DNA from: Mustela lutreola
Taxonomy: Eukaryota; Chordata; Mammalia; Carnivora; Mustelidae
Length of the DNA stretch: 64,000 nt
Reading direction: 5' to 3'
Assembly: GCF_030435805.1 (NCBI RefSeq)
Contig: NC_081295.1
Span: 120,503,501-120,567,500 of the forward strand
Of the stretch, positions 37,828-49,000 are shown in pieces (within the stretch, counting starts at the first letter, position 1; each line of letters begins with the position of its first letter). The notes under the pieces are model-generated. The model did no database searches. It was not told the DNA's origin and saw only the letters and a list, made by a program, of their open reading frames with translations. A program made the translations under genes and the position numbers.

Positions 37828-40800
37828 ATGGCGTTGCTGGAGGTGTGCGGAGCCCCCCGAGGACAGTGGAAGGATTGCGCTGTCCCGACCCTGGGAAGCC
37901 AGTTTCGCTCGGACCCTGGACACTACAGCTTCTCTCTGCGGTCTCCGGAGTTCGCCTTCCCCCGGGGAATGCAGGTCAGGGCTGTAAAGAGAATCTGGGG
38001 TGAGGGGGAGACGGGGAGGAGGGCACAGAGGAAGGGAGGGTCCCCCTTGAGACTCCCCAGAGGGGGCCATCCTTTAGTGAGGGAGAAGCACGTCCAGGGC
38101 CCGTGCCAGGGAGGAGGACACGTGGAACATAGGGGCTGATCGCCTGCCTGAGGATTAGAAAGTACAGATTAGGGCAAAGACTTAGAGGTGTGGTGGAGGG
38201 AGACAAGAGAGCTTTCCAGCCAGCTCTCCCTCACACAGGGATCATGAATCGCGAAGCCTTTCTCCCGGGGGCTCTCATGGGCCCTGGAAAACGGGGGAAC
38301 TTTGCTAGCCTCCTCTCAGACACTCACTGTTGTGCATCTTGGCTCAATCACCTTGTCTAGATCTGGGGCATCGCTTCTGTAAAATGAGGATATTATTAAC
38401 AAATTGTGTTGTGAGTGTTAAATGACCTATGAGTGGAAAGAAAAAGCGCATTAAAGTCGCCCTTAAAATGTTTACTTATGGTGATCATTTATTTCCTTTC
38501 ATATCTATTGTGCTGGAAGATGGAAGAGGTTGGTGTCATGTGCTTGTTCTTTTCCTTCTCCCAAGTCAGATCCTGGTAGAGATTGGTTATTAACTGTTTC
38601 GGTTATTCATGGTTGGAGAATTTCTGCTCATCTCCTCACTCCCAGACTCTTGTGAAACTTCTTCTGGAGCCTTGTGTTTCACAAGTTTTCAGTGCCCCTT
38701 CGTCTACCTTTTCTCTCTAATCAGCCCAGGGAATTCTTCCAGTCCCTTGGTGGGAATGGTGAAAGGAATGTTCGAATTGAGATGAACCATGGCACTACCA
38801 CTCTGGCCTTCAAGTTCCAGCAAGGAGTGATTGTGGCAGTGGATTCTCGGGCTACGGCTGGGAGTTACATAGGTGAGTGTGTGTGTGCGCCAAGCAGCTG
38901 GAATCTGGGGAGCTGGGCCCCTCTCTGGGCAGGAGGCCCACATCTGCATCAAAGCAGAAGCAGATACTAATTTTGGATACACAGGAAGAGCTGTGGGGTC
39001 CATCCAACTCTCTCAAAGCTCCATCTTCTTCCAGCCAGCACAAGGGTTAACAAAGTGATTGAGATTAACCCTTACCTGCTTGGGACCATGTCTGGCTGTG
39101 CGGCGGACTGTCTGTACTGGGAGCGTCTGCTGGCCAAGGAGTGCAGGTAGGCCAGGTCTCCTCTCCCCTTCCTAAGCCCAGGGGTCAACGGTGGATCCTG
39201 GAACCCCCAGATCACTGTTCCTCATCCTTTCCCCTGGGGCTAACGTAGCATCTTGGTGTTAATGTGGCATTTCACAAAACAGCCTTCTGTTGATTCAAAA
39301 ACCTTCTCCCAAATCTCAGCCTGTGCTCTTGCCAATAAGCCAGATAGATAAATTGTCACTTATTTAGCACTGATGTCATAAACCCTGATGGGATGGTGTC
39401 ATTTACTAGGATTTCTTTATGTGGTTTAGATACTTTAAATTCCGAATCTCTCCTTGATCCTTAGATCCTACCAAACCATTCTTTTCAAATACTTATACTT
39501 ATCTCTTTAATTATTTCCTGCACATCAAGCAGGCTGCTCTCCGAGAGCTAGACTTCTCCTGTCCCCTCTGAGTCCACTGCCCCCACCACCCTGTTGTACC
39601 CAGGCTGTACTATCTGAGGAATGGGGAGCGTATCTCAGTGTCGGCAGCCTCCAAACTGCTCTCCAACATGGTGTTCCAGTACCGCGGCATGGACCTCTCC
39701 ATGGGCAGTATGATCTGTGGCTGGGATAAGAAGGTGGGTGCTCTCCATTCTTCCTATTTTCCCATGACAGGTGAGAGACTGATTCCCCATCATACACACC
39801 CACTCTCTCCCTTATAAGATGCGTGGCACGTAGAACATTGGGTTATAGAACTGTTCCAGCATACCCGTGGACTATTTCTGGGTCCAGAGGTGGACCATTT
39901 TCCCGTAAGCTTGTTCCTTTGGATAAAATAGCTGACTCCAACTTTTTCCCCCTAAAGTTCTATGATTGTTACTAAAATGCTGGTTCAAATGTTCCTGGGT
40001 AATGCTTATTCTTTTATCTACTTTTATGGCTCACACTTGAACCTGTATGTTATTAAAAACTCCCTCTCCAACTCCAACGGGAAACTCCTTGCTTCCTGTA
40101 GGGTCCTGGACTCTACTATGTAACAGAAGATGGGACTCGGCTCTCAGGAAGTATGTTCTCCACTGGCAGTGGGAACAGCTATGCCTATGGGGTCATGGAT
40201 AGTGGCTATCGACCTGATCTCAGTCCTGAAGAAGCCTATGAGCTGGGTCGCAAGGCTATTGTTTATGCCACCCACCGAGACAGCTATTCCGGAGGTGTCG
40301 TCAACTGTAAGAGACACACCCTACACACCCCTAGATAGGGAAGGGGGATTTGAGATTGGGAGAGTTAGAGGGGATAAAGTGGTAGGGAAGAATCTATCTA
40401 TCTTTCTTCCTTTCTTTCTTCCTTTCTTTCTTCTTTCTTTCTTTCTTTCTTTCTTTCTTTCAGATTTATTTATTTACTTGAGAAAGAGAGAGCAAGCATG
40501 CATGGGAGTGGGAGGAGGGGGCAGAGGGAGAGAAACTTCAAGCAAACTCCCTGCCGAGTGTGGAGCCTCATGTGGGCTCCATCTCTTGATCCTGAGGTCT
40601 TGACCTGAGACCAAACCAACAGTCAGACGTTTAACTGACTGAGCTGCCCAGGTGTGGGAAAGAGGTTTTCAGCATCCAAAGAGGGGCATTGAAGTCCCAG
40701 TGATCAAGTATGTGTTGAGAATATGTTTGGGAGTATGTTATTGTCACCTTCCACATAACGCCATGAACAGGAACTTGCTGGAGTGAATGGTGACTCCCTG

Positions 40801-40910
40801 TTCTTTCTCATCTGCCCACAGTGTACCACATGAAGGAGGATGGTTGGGTGAAAGTGGAAAGTAGAGACGTCAGTGACCTGCTGCACCAGTATCAGGAGAC
40901 CAGTCAGTAA
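37828..40910 (+). CDS. PSMB8: PSMB8, immunoproteasome subunit beta5i (LMP7)
   Basis: Chymotrypsin-like catalytic subunit beta5i of the immunoproteasome; replaces PSMB5 and is needed to mature the other inducible subunits. Six coding exons: 37828-37974, 38725-38872, 39035-39146, 39604-39733, 40102-40306 and 40822-40910, joining to 276 residues, the human E2 isoform length. The start [12 protein letters not shown] matches E2. The propeptide ends at His-Gly before mature Thr1 (TTTLAFKF). Asp17 and Lys33 are present. Mature residue 31 is Val, typical of the A-type PSMB8 lineage rather than the F-type (Phe/Tyr). The C-terminus is [10 protein letters not shown]. Intron 5 carries a CTTT microsatellite and a CAN-SINE. 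An IRF array lies 32 bases 5' of the ATG, and TAP2 follows on the same strand. Confidence 0.97.
40400..40461 (+). repeat. (CTTT)n tract at a SINE tail, PSMB8 intron 5
   Basis: Impure CTTT array merging with the A tail (T on plus) of the adjacent reverse CAN-SINE; probably grew from that tail. Confidence 0.85.
40462..40654 (-). repeat. CAN-SINE in PSMB8 intron 5
   Basis: Reverse copy with head complement GACTGAGCTGCCCAGGTG, about 170 bases before exon 6. Confidence 0.87.
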
Positions 40911-41121
40911 TAGCGGAGGCTGAGCACGCCTTTTCTGGCACAGCCTGGCCAACTCAGGAACCTGGGCTAGTTTACACTCCACAGGAGAGGGGAGCCTTAA
41001 CCTGAGCCCTGAGGGAGAGAACCAGTGGGCATTGTGAATGGGGTGGAGTTTACCCTCTTGTGTGTTGCCTGTTTCAAGGAGCATTCCCCTTACCCCACAC
41101 TCTGGGTGCCCCACTAAGCTC

Positions 41122-41127
41122 AATAAA
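41122..41127 (+). terminator. PSMB8 polyadenylation signal
   Basis: AATAAA 212 bases after the PSMB8 stop, followed about 20 bases later by a TGTGTTGCTGTTG downstream element. It gives a 3' UTR of about 235 bases. Confidence 0.8.
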
Positions 41128-41149
41128 AGAAAATGGTTATTAATGCCTC

Positions 41150-42540
41150 TGTGTTGCTGTTGAGTGGACTTGGGGCTGGGGCGTTTGTGGGGTGGGGCAG
41201 GAAATAGAGAGGCTTTCCCTGAGAGCAGACCTGAGCCCCAACCTAAGAAATGGGGCCTCACCAAATATTTCTGTTGGGTTTTCCTTCCACACTCGTCCCT
41301 CCATGTGCTCAGGAAGGCCGGTCAAGGTCTGTAGACACATATTTGCCATTTACTTTAGGTTAAGGTCCTTTTTATAGGAATGCAACCTGAAGACTCCTGT
41401 GTGGTTCACTGTTAATGGTTTGCTTGTCTGGAGCAGAGTACTAGAACGACTTGTTTTTGACGTTGTAGAGTCAGATGAAAAAGCAGCCACCTCACGTGTA
41501 TATGGTGATTGGAAACGTGGTACATTTACCTCAAATAACATTTTGGGGACACTGGATATTGAATGCAGAGATGGACATTAGGGGTTCAATTTCATGATAT
41601 GTCATGCTCAATTAATTGCAAGATGACAGGACCATGACTAAAGAGGACTCCCTCCTTGGAAAGGGAAATATGAGGAAAAAGTAAGCAGGTTAGGAAAATG
41701 AGAAAGACATAACGAGTTTTTCTGAATCATGCAAGGAACATGGACAATGTCCCCTCTTAAGGAGAGTCAGTTAAAGAAAAAACTTGAAAGCAATTAGCAG
41801 CTGAACAGGGAGCTTTTGTTTCCATTAAGGACAGAGTCTCCTGATCTCCAAATCTCAGAATGGCAAGCTTGGAGAAATTTTAATAATCGTCTACTTGGAA
41901 TACACCTCCCCCTTTAAACTAGAAGTGCCTCATTGGTAAACATACCAGTAACCTTTCAAACAGGTGGTTTGGAATCCAAGTGATCCTTCTTCCTTTGGGG
42001 GTATTTTGAATTGGGGAGGTAGTTTCAACCTGAAGAGTTACTTCTGGAATAAACAAACCAGCATGTTCCATAGGTGGGTTCTGGGTCAGGCAGGACCTAT
42101 AGAATCCTGTTTACCCCTTAATCAGTGTTAAAATAGACAAGGAAACAAAGTGCATCCTCCTCATATGCCAGAGGTGCCCCACGGCTTAATCTGAAACACA
42201 CACCTGGAGGCACCTGAACTTGTGCTCTGCCCAGGGAGCTGTGTTGAGGAGGGCAGGTGAAGGTAAAGAATAGGGGCCTTTCCGCTCAAAATCTGTGTAA
42301 GTGGAAACCTACTGAGGCCCCGGTCAAAGTGTCTGGGACTTTCTATTTAGAAGAGGTTCTGAGTGCCTCTCGCTCAGATTCTGGCTCGGTTTTGATCCCA
42401 GACTCTAAAACTGGAGCTGAGGATATAGGAAGAGGCAGTTCTCAAAATAGGATCAGAACTGAAGGCAAGAAAATCCAGCGGTTCTCCAAATATAAAACAT
42501 CTCATTCCTTGAAAGAGCTTTGCTTTAATTAATGAACTTA
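41150..42540. other. PSMB8-TAP2 intergenic DNA
   Basis: About 1.4 kb with no open frame of note, no recent SINE or L1 and no recognisable RNA gene. It is mostly unique-looking sequence. I see nothing in it beyond the GC-rich approach to the TAP2 promoter. Confidence 0.5.
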
Positions 42541-42715
42541 AAACACTTTGCAGGAGTTTTCTGCTACAGAGTAACCGCTGCTAAGTGCAAGAAGTTCCCT
42601 GAGGGGCGGGGCGCGTCCCGTGTGCGCCCGGCTTGGCACTGGGCTTCCGCGGGCGGCAGGTGTCGCGCGTCCCCTGCTGGTGGCTGCCCTGCCCGAAACC
42701 GGGGCTCGGTCTAGG

Positions 42716-42732
42716 GAAGCGAAAGCGAAAGC
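42716..42732 (+). promoter_or_regulatory. IRF element of TAP2
   Basis: GAAGCGAAAGCGAAAGC, a triple IRF/ISRE-type array in a GC-rich promoter about 150 bases before the first donor site. A second weaker match, GAAGGGGAAAACGAAGG, lies at 42778-42794. Both fit interferon induction of TAP2. Confidence 0.7.
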
Positions 42733-42734
42733 GG

Positions 42735-42880
42735 CGGGCGCCGGGACGCCCCCGCTTGCAGAGTGCCGCTGGCAGACTGAAGGGGAAAACGAAGGAGAAC
42801 CAGGACAAGCTGATTTCAGAGCTCGGTGCTCAGCACGGAGACGAAAGCCCCCCAGAGCTGCAGTCCCGAAGCCGCCGCGG
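42735..42880 (+). other. TAP2: TAP2 non-coding first exon
   Basis: GC-rich segment ending at CCGCGG followed by the donor GTGAGT (intron from 42881). The next exon begins at 43327 after CCCCCTAG, eight bases before the TAP2 ATG. Human TAP2 also has a non-coding first exon. The 5' end given is approximate, with no TATA box to fix it. Confidence 0.6.
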
Positions 42881-42950
42881 GTGAGTTCGCAACCGCCCAG
42901 AGCCCGGAGCGCTACCCGAAGCATCCCAACCCGCCACCCATTCGCCCCGA

Positions 42951-42964
42951 CCCCCCCCCCCCCC
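42951..42964 (+). repeat. Poly-C tract in TAP2 intron 1
   Basis: Fourteen consecutive C about 70 bases after the first TAP2 donor, in a GC-rich setting. Confidence 0.8.
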
Positions 42965-43110
42965 GCCGCTGCGCTCCCCCTCCCCCCGGCCCTTTGGCCT
43001 CCCGGAGAGTGCGAGGGAGCCGGGCGGGGACCGCGGGGTGGCTCTTCGGAACTCGGTGGCGGCGGCGGCGGGCTGGACGTAGGGCGGGTGTGTGTGTGGG
43101 GGGGAATCAC

Positions 43111-43153
43111 GTTTTTTTTTTTTTTTTTTCCCTTCTTTTTTTTTTTTTTTTTA
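43111..43153 (+). repeat. Twin poly-T tracts in TAP2 intron 1
   Basis: Two long T runs separated by CCCTTC. No SINE body is attached. Confidence 0.8.
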
Positions 43154-43334
43154 AAGGCTGAGGCTCCCTATGACAGGCAGAATGCCTTCTGTCATAAGCC
43201 GGCCGTAGTGATGGGCACCGGGGATGGGTAAATTGAGAAGCTGACGGACTCGTTGAGCGGAGTCGGGGTGGTGAGCATAGGGCCAGGATTGGGACCCCAT
43301 CTCCGTCATTCCTCTTCTCCCCCTAGATAAGACC

Positions 43335-46003
43335 ATGCGGTTCTCTGACCTGAGACCCTGCGCCTTCCTGCTGCTGGCGGACTCGGCTCTCCTCTGGCTG
43401 CTTCAGGGGACTCTGGGGGCTCTCCTTCCCCCGGGGCTTCCAGGCCTTTGGCTGGAGGGGACCCTGCGACTTGGAGGGCTCTGGTGCCTGCTAAAGGTGG
43501 GAGGACTCCTGGGATTGGTGGGAACACTGCTGCCCCCGCTCTGTCTGGGGACCCCCCTGTTTCTTTCCCTAAGGGCCCTGGTCCCAGGGGCCTTGAGTGC
43601 TCCCCCAGTCAGAGTGGCTTCAGCCCCCTGGAGCTGGCTGGTGGTGGGGTATGGGGCTGCGTGGCTAAGCTGGGCCATGTGGGCTCTGCTGAGCTCCCCA
43701 GGAGCCCAGGAGAGGAAGCAGGGCCAGGAGAACAACACAGACTTGATGTGGAGGCTGCTGAAGCTCTCCTGGCCAGACCTGCCCTATCTCGTTGCAGCCT
43801 TCTGCTTCCTTATTGTTGCCGTGTTGGGTGAGTCTGGAAGGGGGCATTGGGAATTGGAGGTGGGCAGAGGTCCTTGGTGCCAGCATCTTCATCTGTTCTC
43901 CTCCACGCCGCTTTCAGGTGAGACATTCATCCCTTACTATTCCGGTCATGTCATTGACATTCTGAGAGGTGATTTTGACCCTGATGCCTTTGCCAGCGCC
44001 ATCTTTTTCATGTGTCTCTTCTCCATTGGCAGGTAGGTGATCCTTAATTGGGTTCATTTGCTAGCCTCACGTCTTTACAGGGGCCCTCCATCTCCTGACT
44101 TTGTTTTCAGATCCTTTAGTACATGAAGCATAAAATACTTAAACCAGAATATGTGTGAAAGTGTTTATTCACCGTTCTGTTTCACACTCTCAGCCACTCT
44201 TTCGTTCATTCACTCTATTTACCCAACATTATGCTTCCAATCCATACTTGCTTCTCTTTGCTGAAGCCAGCTCCTCGGAAGCGACTCCCAGACCCATGTT
44301 TCTACACCCAGCTCTAGTCTTGTAGTTCACCTCTCTTCTTGACATTGCCATTGGACAATCCACTGTCATCTCACACTCCACATACCCAGACCTTCATATG
44401 TATCATACTCCCTCCTGGTCTTCTTGAAAGTGGCTCCCTCTTTTATTCCCATGTACGAAACAAACAGGGTCCTAGGCTCCAAGCATCAGTATTGTTGATG
44501 CCTTCCTGATGTTCAGACACTAGCCCCACTGTTTCCTGCTTTCAAAGTGTTCCTCCTGTGGCTCTTTTCTGGCCATTCTCACAGCGATTGCTGGAGTTCA
44601 AACCCTCCTCATTTTATGTCTGACTATCCCAACAGCCTTCTAAACATGGAAACCATATTTTGTGAAATACTTGCTTCTATCTTTTTCATTTTTCCTTTAA
44701 GTTTTGTTATATAAATGGTTGGCCTAAGAGGAATTCTCAACTTCAGGGACAATAGATGTGAGGGAACAGCATGTCTCTGGGGCTCCAGAGAAGAGGAGGG
44801 CAAGGGAATTCATTGCTGCAGTTCCCAGAGTAAAGTAGGAAGGAGGGCTTTGGCATGGTGGGGGGGCAAGAGACCAAGACGGAGGGGGAGGGTAGAGGAA
44901 CAGCACTGAAGAAGGTGGGCTCTGGGTCAGGCAGGACCACAAGCTATTTCTCTTGACATGTCTTCGTTTCTATTATGGTCTTCCCTATGTCTAGCATGGA
45001 GTGAGCGCCATAGATACTCGTGAATTTGTATATGTTACGATTTTGTTCCCACATCTAGCTCTCTCTGTCCTGTTTTTCCTGCCTCTGTTTGTTCCTGCCC
45101 CTCCCCTTGTCTCCCTCTCTCTCTCTGCTTCTCTTCTGCTTCTCATGGTGCACTTTCTCCAACCTTGTATTTCTTTTCATTCTGTGATTTCTCCTTTGCT
45201 TCTCTCACTCGTTCCCTCCCTCTCTGCACCTGTGTCCCCTTCATCCCCGTTCCCACAGCTCACTGTGTGCCGGCTGCCGTGGGAGCTGCTTCACCTTCAC
45301 CATGTCCAGGGTCAACGTGCGGGTCCGGCAGCTGCTTTTCTCCTCCCTTTTGCGCCAGGACCTCAGTTTCTTCCAGGATACTAAGACAGGTGGGGCCTGG
45401 AGTCCAGGTCTGGGATTCCCCTGGACCTTTCTTGCCTCTCAGTTACCCTCCACCCTGTAAACAGCCTCTCTTCCCACCTGCACCCATGGTGCCAGGGCGA
45501 GGAGCTGCTGAGCTCTCTTTTGGGATGGGGTAGTGAGGTCGCCTCCACTGGTCTCTGCAAGTGAGGGGGTGTGTTTAGAAGAGGGGGCTGTGTCAGTGGG
45601 GACGGTCGGTGGGGGCAGTCTCTGGGTGTTCTGCTTTACACATGGTTTCCTCACTGGCTCTGTCCTCCCCAGGGGAGCTGAATTCGAGACTGAACTCAGA
45701 TACCAAATTGATGAGCTGCTGGCTTGCTCTGAATGCCAACGTGCTCTTGCGAAGCCTGGTCAAAGTGGTGGGGCTGTATGGCTTCATGCTCAGCCTGTCC
45801 CCCCGGCTGGCCCTCCTCTCTCTGCTCAAGGTGCCTCTGGCAATAACAGCTGAAAAAGTGTACGATGTCCGCCATCAGGTACGTGGGAATGTTAGGGAAT
45901 CCCCAGGGCAGAAGAAGCTCTCCTAGAGGTCTTCTCTTCTCAGCCTCCAGAGCAGTAGCTCTGACAGGCTTGAGAAGGGCCCTAGGCCCTGGGATTTTAT
46001 GTA

Positions 46004-46078
<75 letters not shown>

Positions 46079-49000
46079 AGTGGGAGAAGAAGAGGGAGCA
46101 TTTTTCTAGAAACAAGATAACCTCCTACTAGATTCTCAAAGAAGTCTGGTCGTGCCTTCCCCACAAAAAGATTAAAAATGCTGTCTTAGAAGATTTTAAG
46201 CAGAGTTTCCCCCTTTCTAATCAGGGGAAATCAATTTGGGTCGAGTGTAGAGAAAGTAGAAAAGTGCAGTCAGGAAGTCCTGAGTCTGAGTATCAGCTCT
46301 CCTTTCTCTCTTTTTAGAAAAGTGGCGGTAAAGTTTAAATAACATAAAATTGACCATTTTTACTATTTTTTTATTGTGCCATTCAGCGGCATTAAGTACA
46401 CTCACATTGTTGTGCAAGGTTCACCACCATCCATCTCCAGCAACTGTCTCCATCTTCCCAAGCTGAAACTTGGTACCTATTAAACAATAACTCCCCACTT
46501 CCCCTCCTCCCAGCCCTTGGCAATGACAGGTCTATTTCCTGTCTCCATGAATCTGATTACTCTAGGTATCTCATGTAAGTGGGATCATGCAGTATTTGTC
46601 TTTTTGTGTTTGGCTTATTTCACGTAGTGTACTGTCCTCCAGGTTCATCCCTATTGTAGCACGTGTCAGAATTCTCTTCCTTTTTAAGATTAATACGCCA
46701 TTGATGCTTAGACCGCGTTTTGTTAATCCATTCATCTCTTTCCGGATGCTTGGGTTGCTTTCACCTTTTGGCTATTGTGCCATGCTGCTGTAAACATGGG
46801 TGTACGAATATTTGTTCGAGTCTCTGCTTTCAGTTCTTTTGGGGATATACCCAGACCAAGAATTGCTGGATGTTATGGTAATTCTGTTTTTAATATTTGG
46901 AAGACCCACCACCACAATGGTTTTCACAGCACCCGCACCTTTTGACATTCCCCTTGGCAATACACAAGGGTTTCGATTTCTCCCTTTCTTTTCCAGCACT
47001 TATCTATCTTCTGTTTGTTTCTTTATTACAGTCCCCTGTACTTATTTAGCTTACAACTCAAAGTTTCTACCTTTTGTCTGCTTTCCTCCAGTCCATTCCC
47101 CACCCCTTCCTCTGGTCTCTGTTAACTATAAATCTGATCTCTCTCTCTCATTCTCTCTCTCTCTCTCTCTTTTTTTTTTTTTGAAGAATTTATTTATTTA
47201 TTTGACACAGAGAGATCACAAATAGAGAGGCAGGCAGAGAGAGAGAGAGAGAGGGAGAGAGAGAGAGAGAGATGCGGAAGCAGGTTCTCTGCCAAGCAGA
47301 GAGCCTGATGCAGGACTCCATCCCAGGACCCTGAGATCATGACCTGAGCCGAAGGCAGAGACGCCCGATCTCTTTTTCTATGAAAAAATTTTTTTTTTGT
47401 TTGTTTAGATGGCACATATAAATGAGATCATACAGTATTCCTCTTTTTCTCTGGCTGATTTCACTTAGCATAATGCCCTCAGGTTCCATCCATGCTGTTG
47501 CAAATGGCAGGATTTCCTTCTCTTTTATGGCTGAGTAAAATTCTGCTGTATATGAATATGCAGTGCTTTTTAAAAAATAGCAGCCATCCTAATTTTCATG
47601 AGGTGATAGCTCACTGTGGTTTTGATTTGCATTTCCCTAGTGACTAGTGGTGTTGGACATCTTTTCATGGGCTTGTTGGCCATATCTATATCTTTTTTGG
47701 AGAAATGTCTTTTTAAGTTCTTTGCTTATTTTTTTAATTGCGTTGTGTTTTACTTGTTGAGTTGTAGGACTTCTTTCACTATTCTGGATATTAGCCCCTT
47801 ATCAGATACATGATTTGGAAATGTTTTCTCCCACAAAAGTTTTAAATTTTGATGAAGACCAGTTTTTTTTTTTTTTTTTTTTTTTTTGTTGGCTGTACTT
47901 TGTGTTATTCCAAGAAATCATCACCAAATCTAGTGTCATGAAGCTTTGCCCTGAAGTTTTTTTCTAAGAGTTTTATGGTTTTAGCTCTGGTTTAGGTTTT
48001 TATCCGTTTTGAGTTACATCCCCACCTTTTGTTAACTAGCAGTGGCTCTTTAGGAAAATGATCTCTTCTGGTTTCATTCAGATGCTGCGGGTGGTATGGA
48101 TTCCCTTAAATGAAGGAGCAAATGGGGAGCCTGTATTCCCTAGTTCTTTTGGAAAGAAATGTAAGGAAGAGGGGAAAAGGACAGTTAGAAATTTTTATTT
48201 ATTTTTAAAGATTTTATTTATTTAATTGACAGAGAGAGAGAGATCACAAGTAGGCAAAGAGGCAGGCAGAGAGAGATAGGAGGAAGCAGGCTCCCTGCTG
48301 AGAAGAGAGCCCGATGCGGGGGCTCGATCCCAAGACCCTGAGATCATGACTGGAGCTGAAGGCAGAGGCTTTAACCCACTGAGCCACCCAGGCGCCCCTT
48401 AGGTAGCTTGGGGGAGGTCTCTTGTCTTCTGCCCCATCAGCCCCTTATACACCCCCCCCCCCCCCCGCTGCCCACTTTTGCAGGCACTGCTTCTGGACAT
48501 CCAAAATGCTCTGGCGAAAGCAGGACAAGTGGTGCGGGAGGCTGTTGGAGGGCTGCAGACGGTTCGCAGTTTTGGAGCCGAGGCGCAGGAAATCCGTCTC
48601 TATAAGGAGGCCCTGGAACGGTGCCGGCAGCTGTGGTGGCGACGAGACCTGGAACGTGCCCTCTACCTACTCTTTCAGAGGGTGAGGAGGTTGTGTGGCT
48701 GGGGCTAGGAGCCAGAGAGGGACAGGGAAGGCAGTGGGGTCCCCGCTGCTCTGTGTGGTGGACTCTTTTTCAGGGCTTTCTTCTCTCCCTGCAGATGGTG
48801 CACTTGGGAATGCAGGTACTGATGCTGAACTGTGGGGTGCAGCAGATCCTGGCTGGGGACCTCACTCAAGGCGGGCTGCTCTCCTTCCTGTTGTATGAGG
48901 AGGACATGGGCCATTATGTGCAGGTGAGTCAGGAGCCTGGACATACTCTCACCAACCCCCACCCCCTTCCCCAGTTTTCTCTATGGCCTCTGGGCCTGGG

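Noticed and set aside
37561-38070. 169-codon minus-strand frame opposite PSMB8 exon 1
   Set aside because: Shadow of PSMB8 exon 1 and its GC-rich flank; no domain.
42538-43110. 190-codon minus-strand frame over the TAP2 promoter and first intron
   Set aside because: GC-rich promoter sequence with few stops by composition; residue content is Pro/Arg/Gly/Ser biased and runs through the poly-C tract.
46008-46073. Repeat arrays considered as CRISPR or satellite structure
   Set aside because: Simple microsatellites and homopolymers; no spaced direct repeats of CRISPR type, and the DNA is mammalian.
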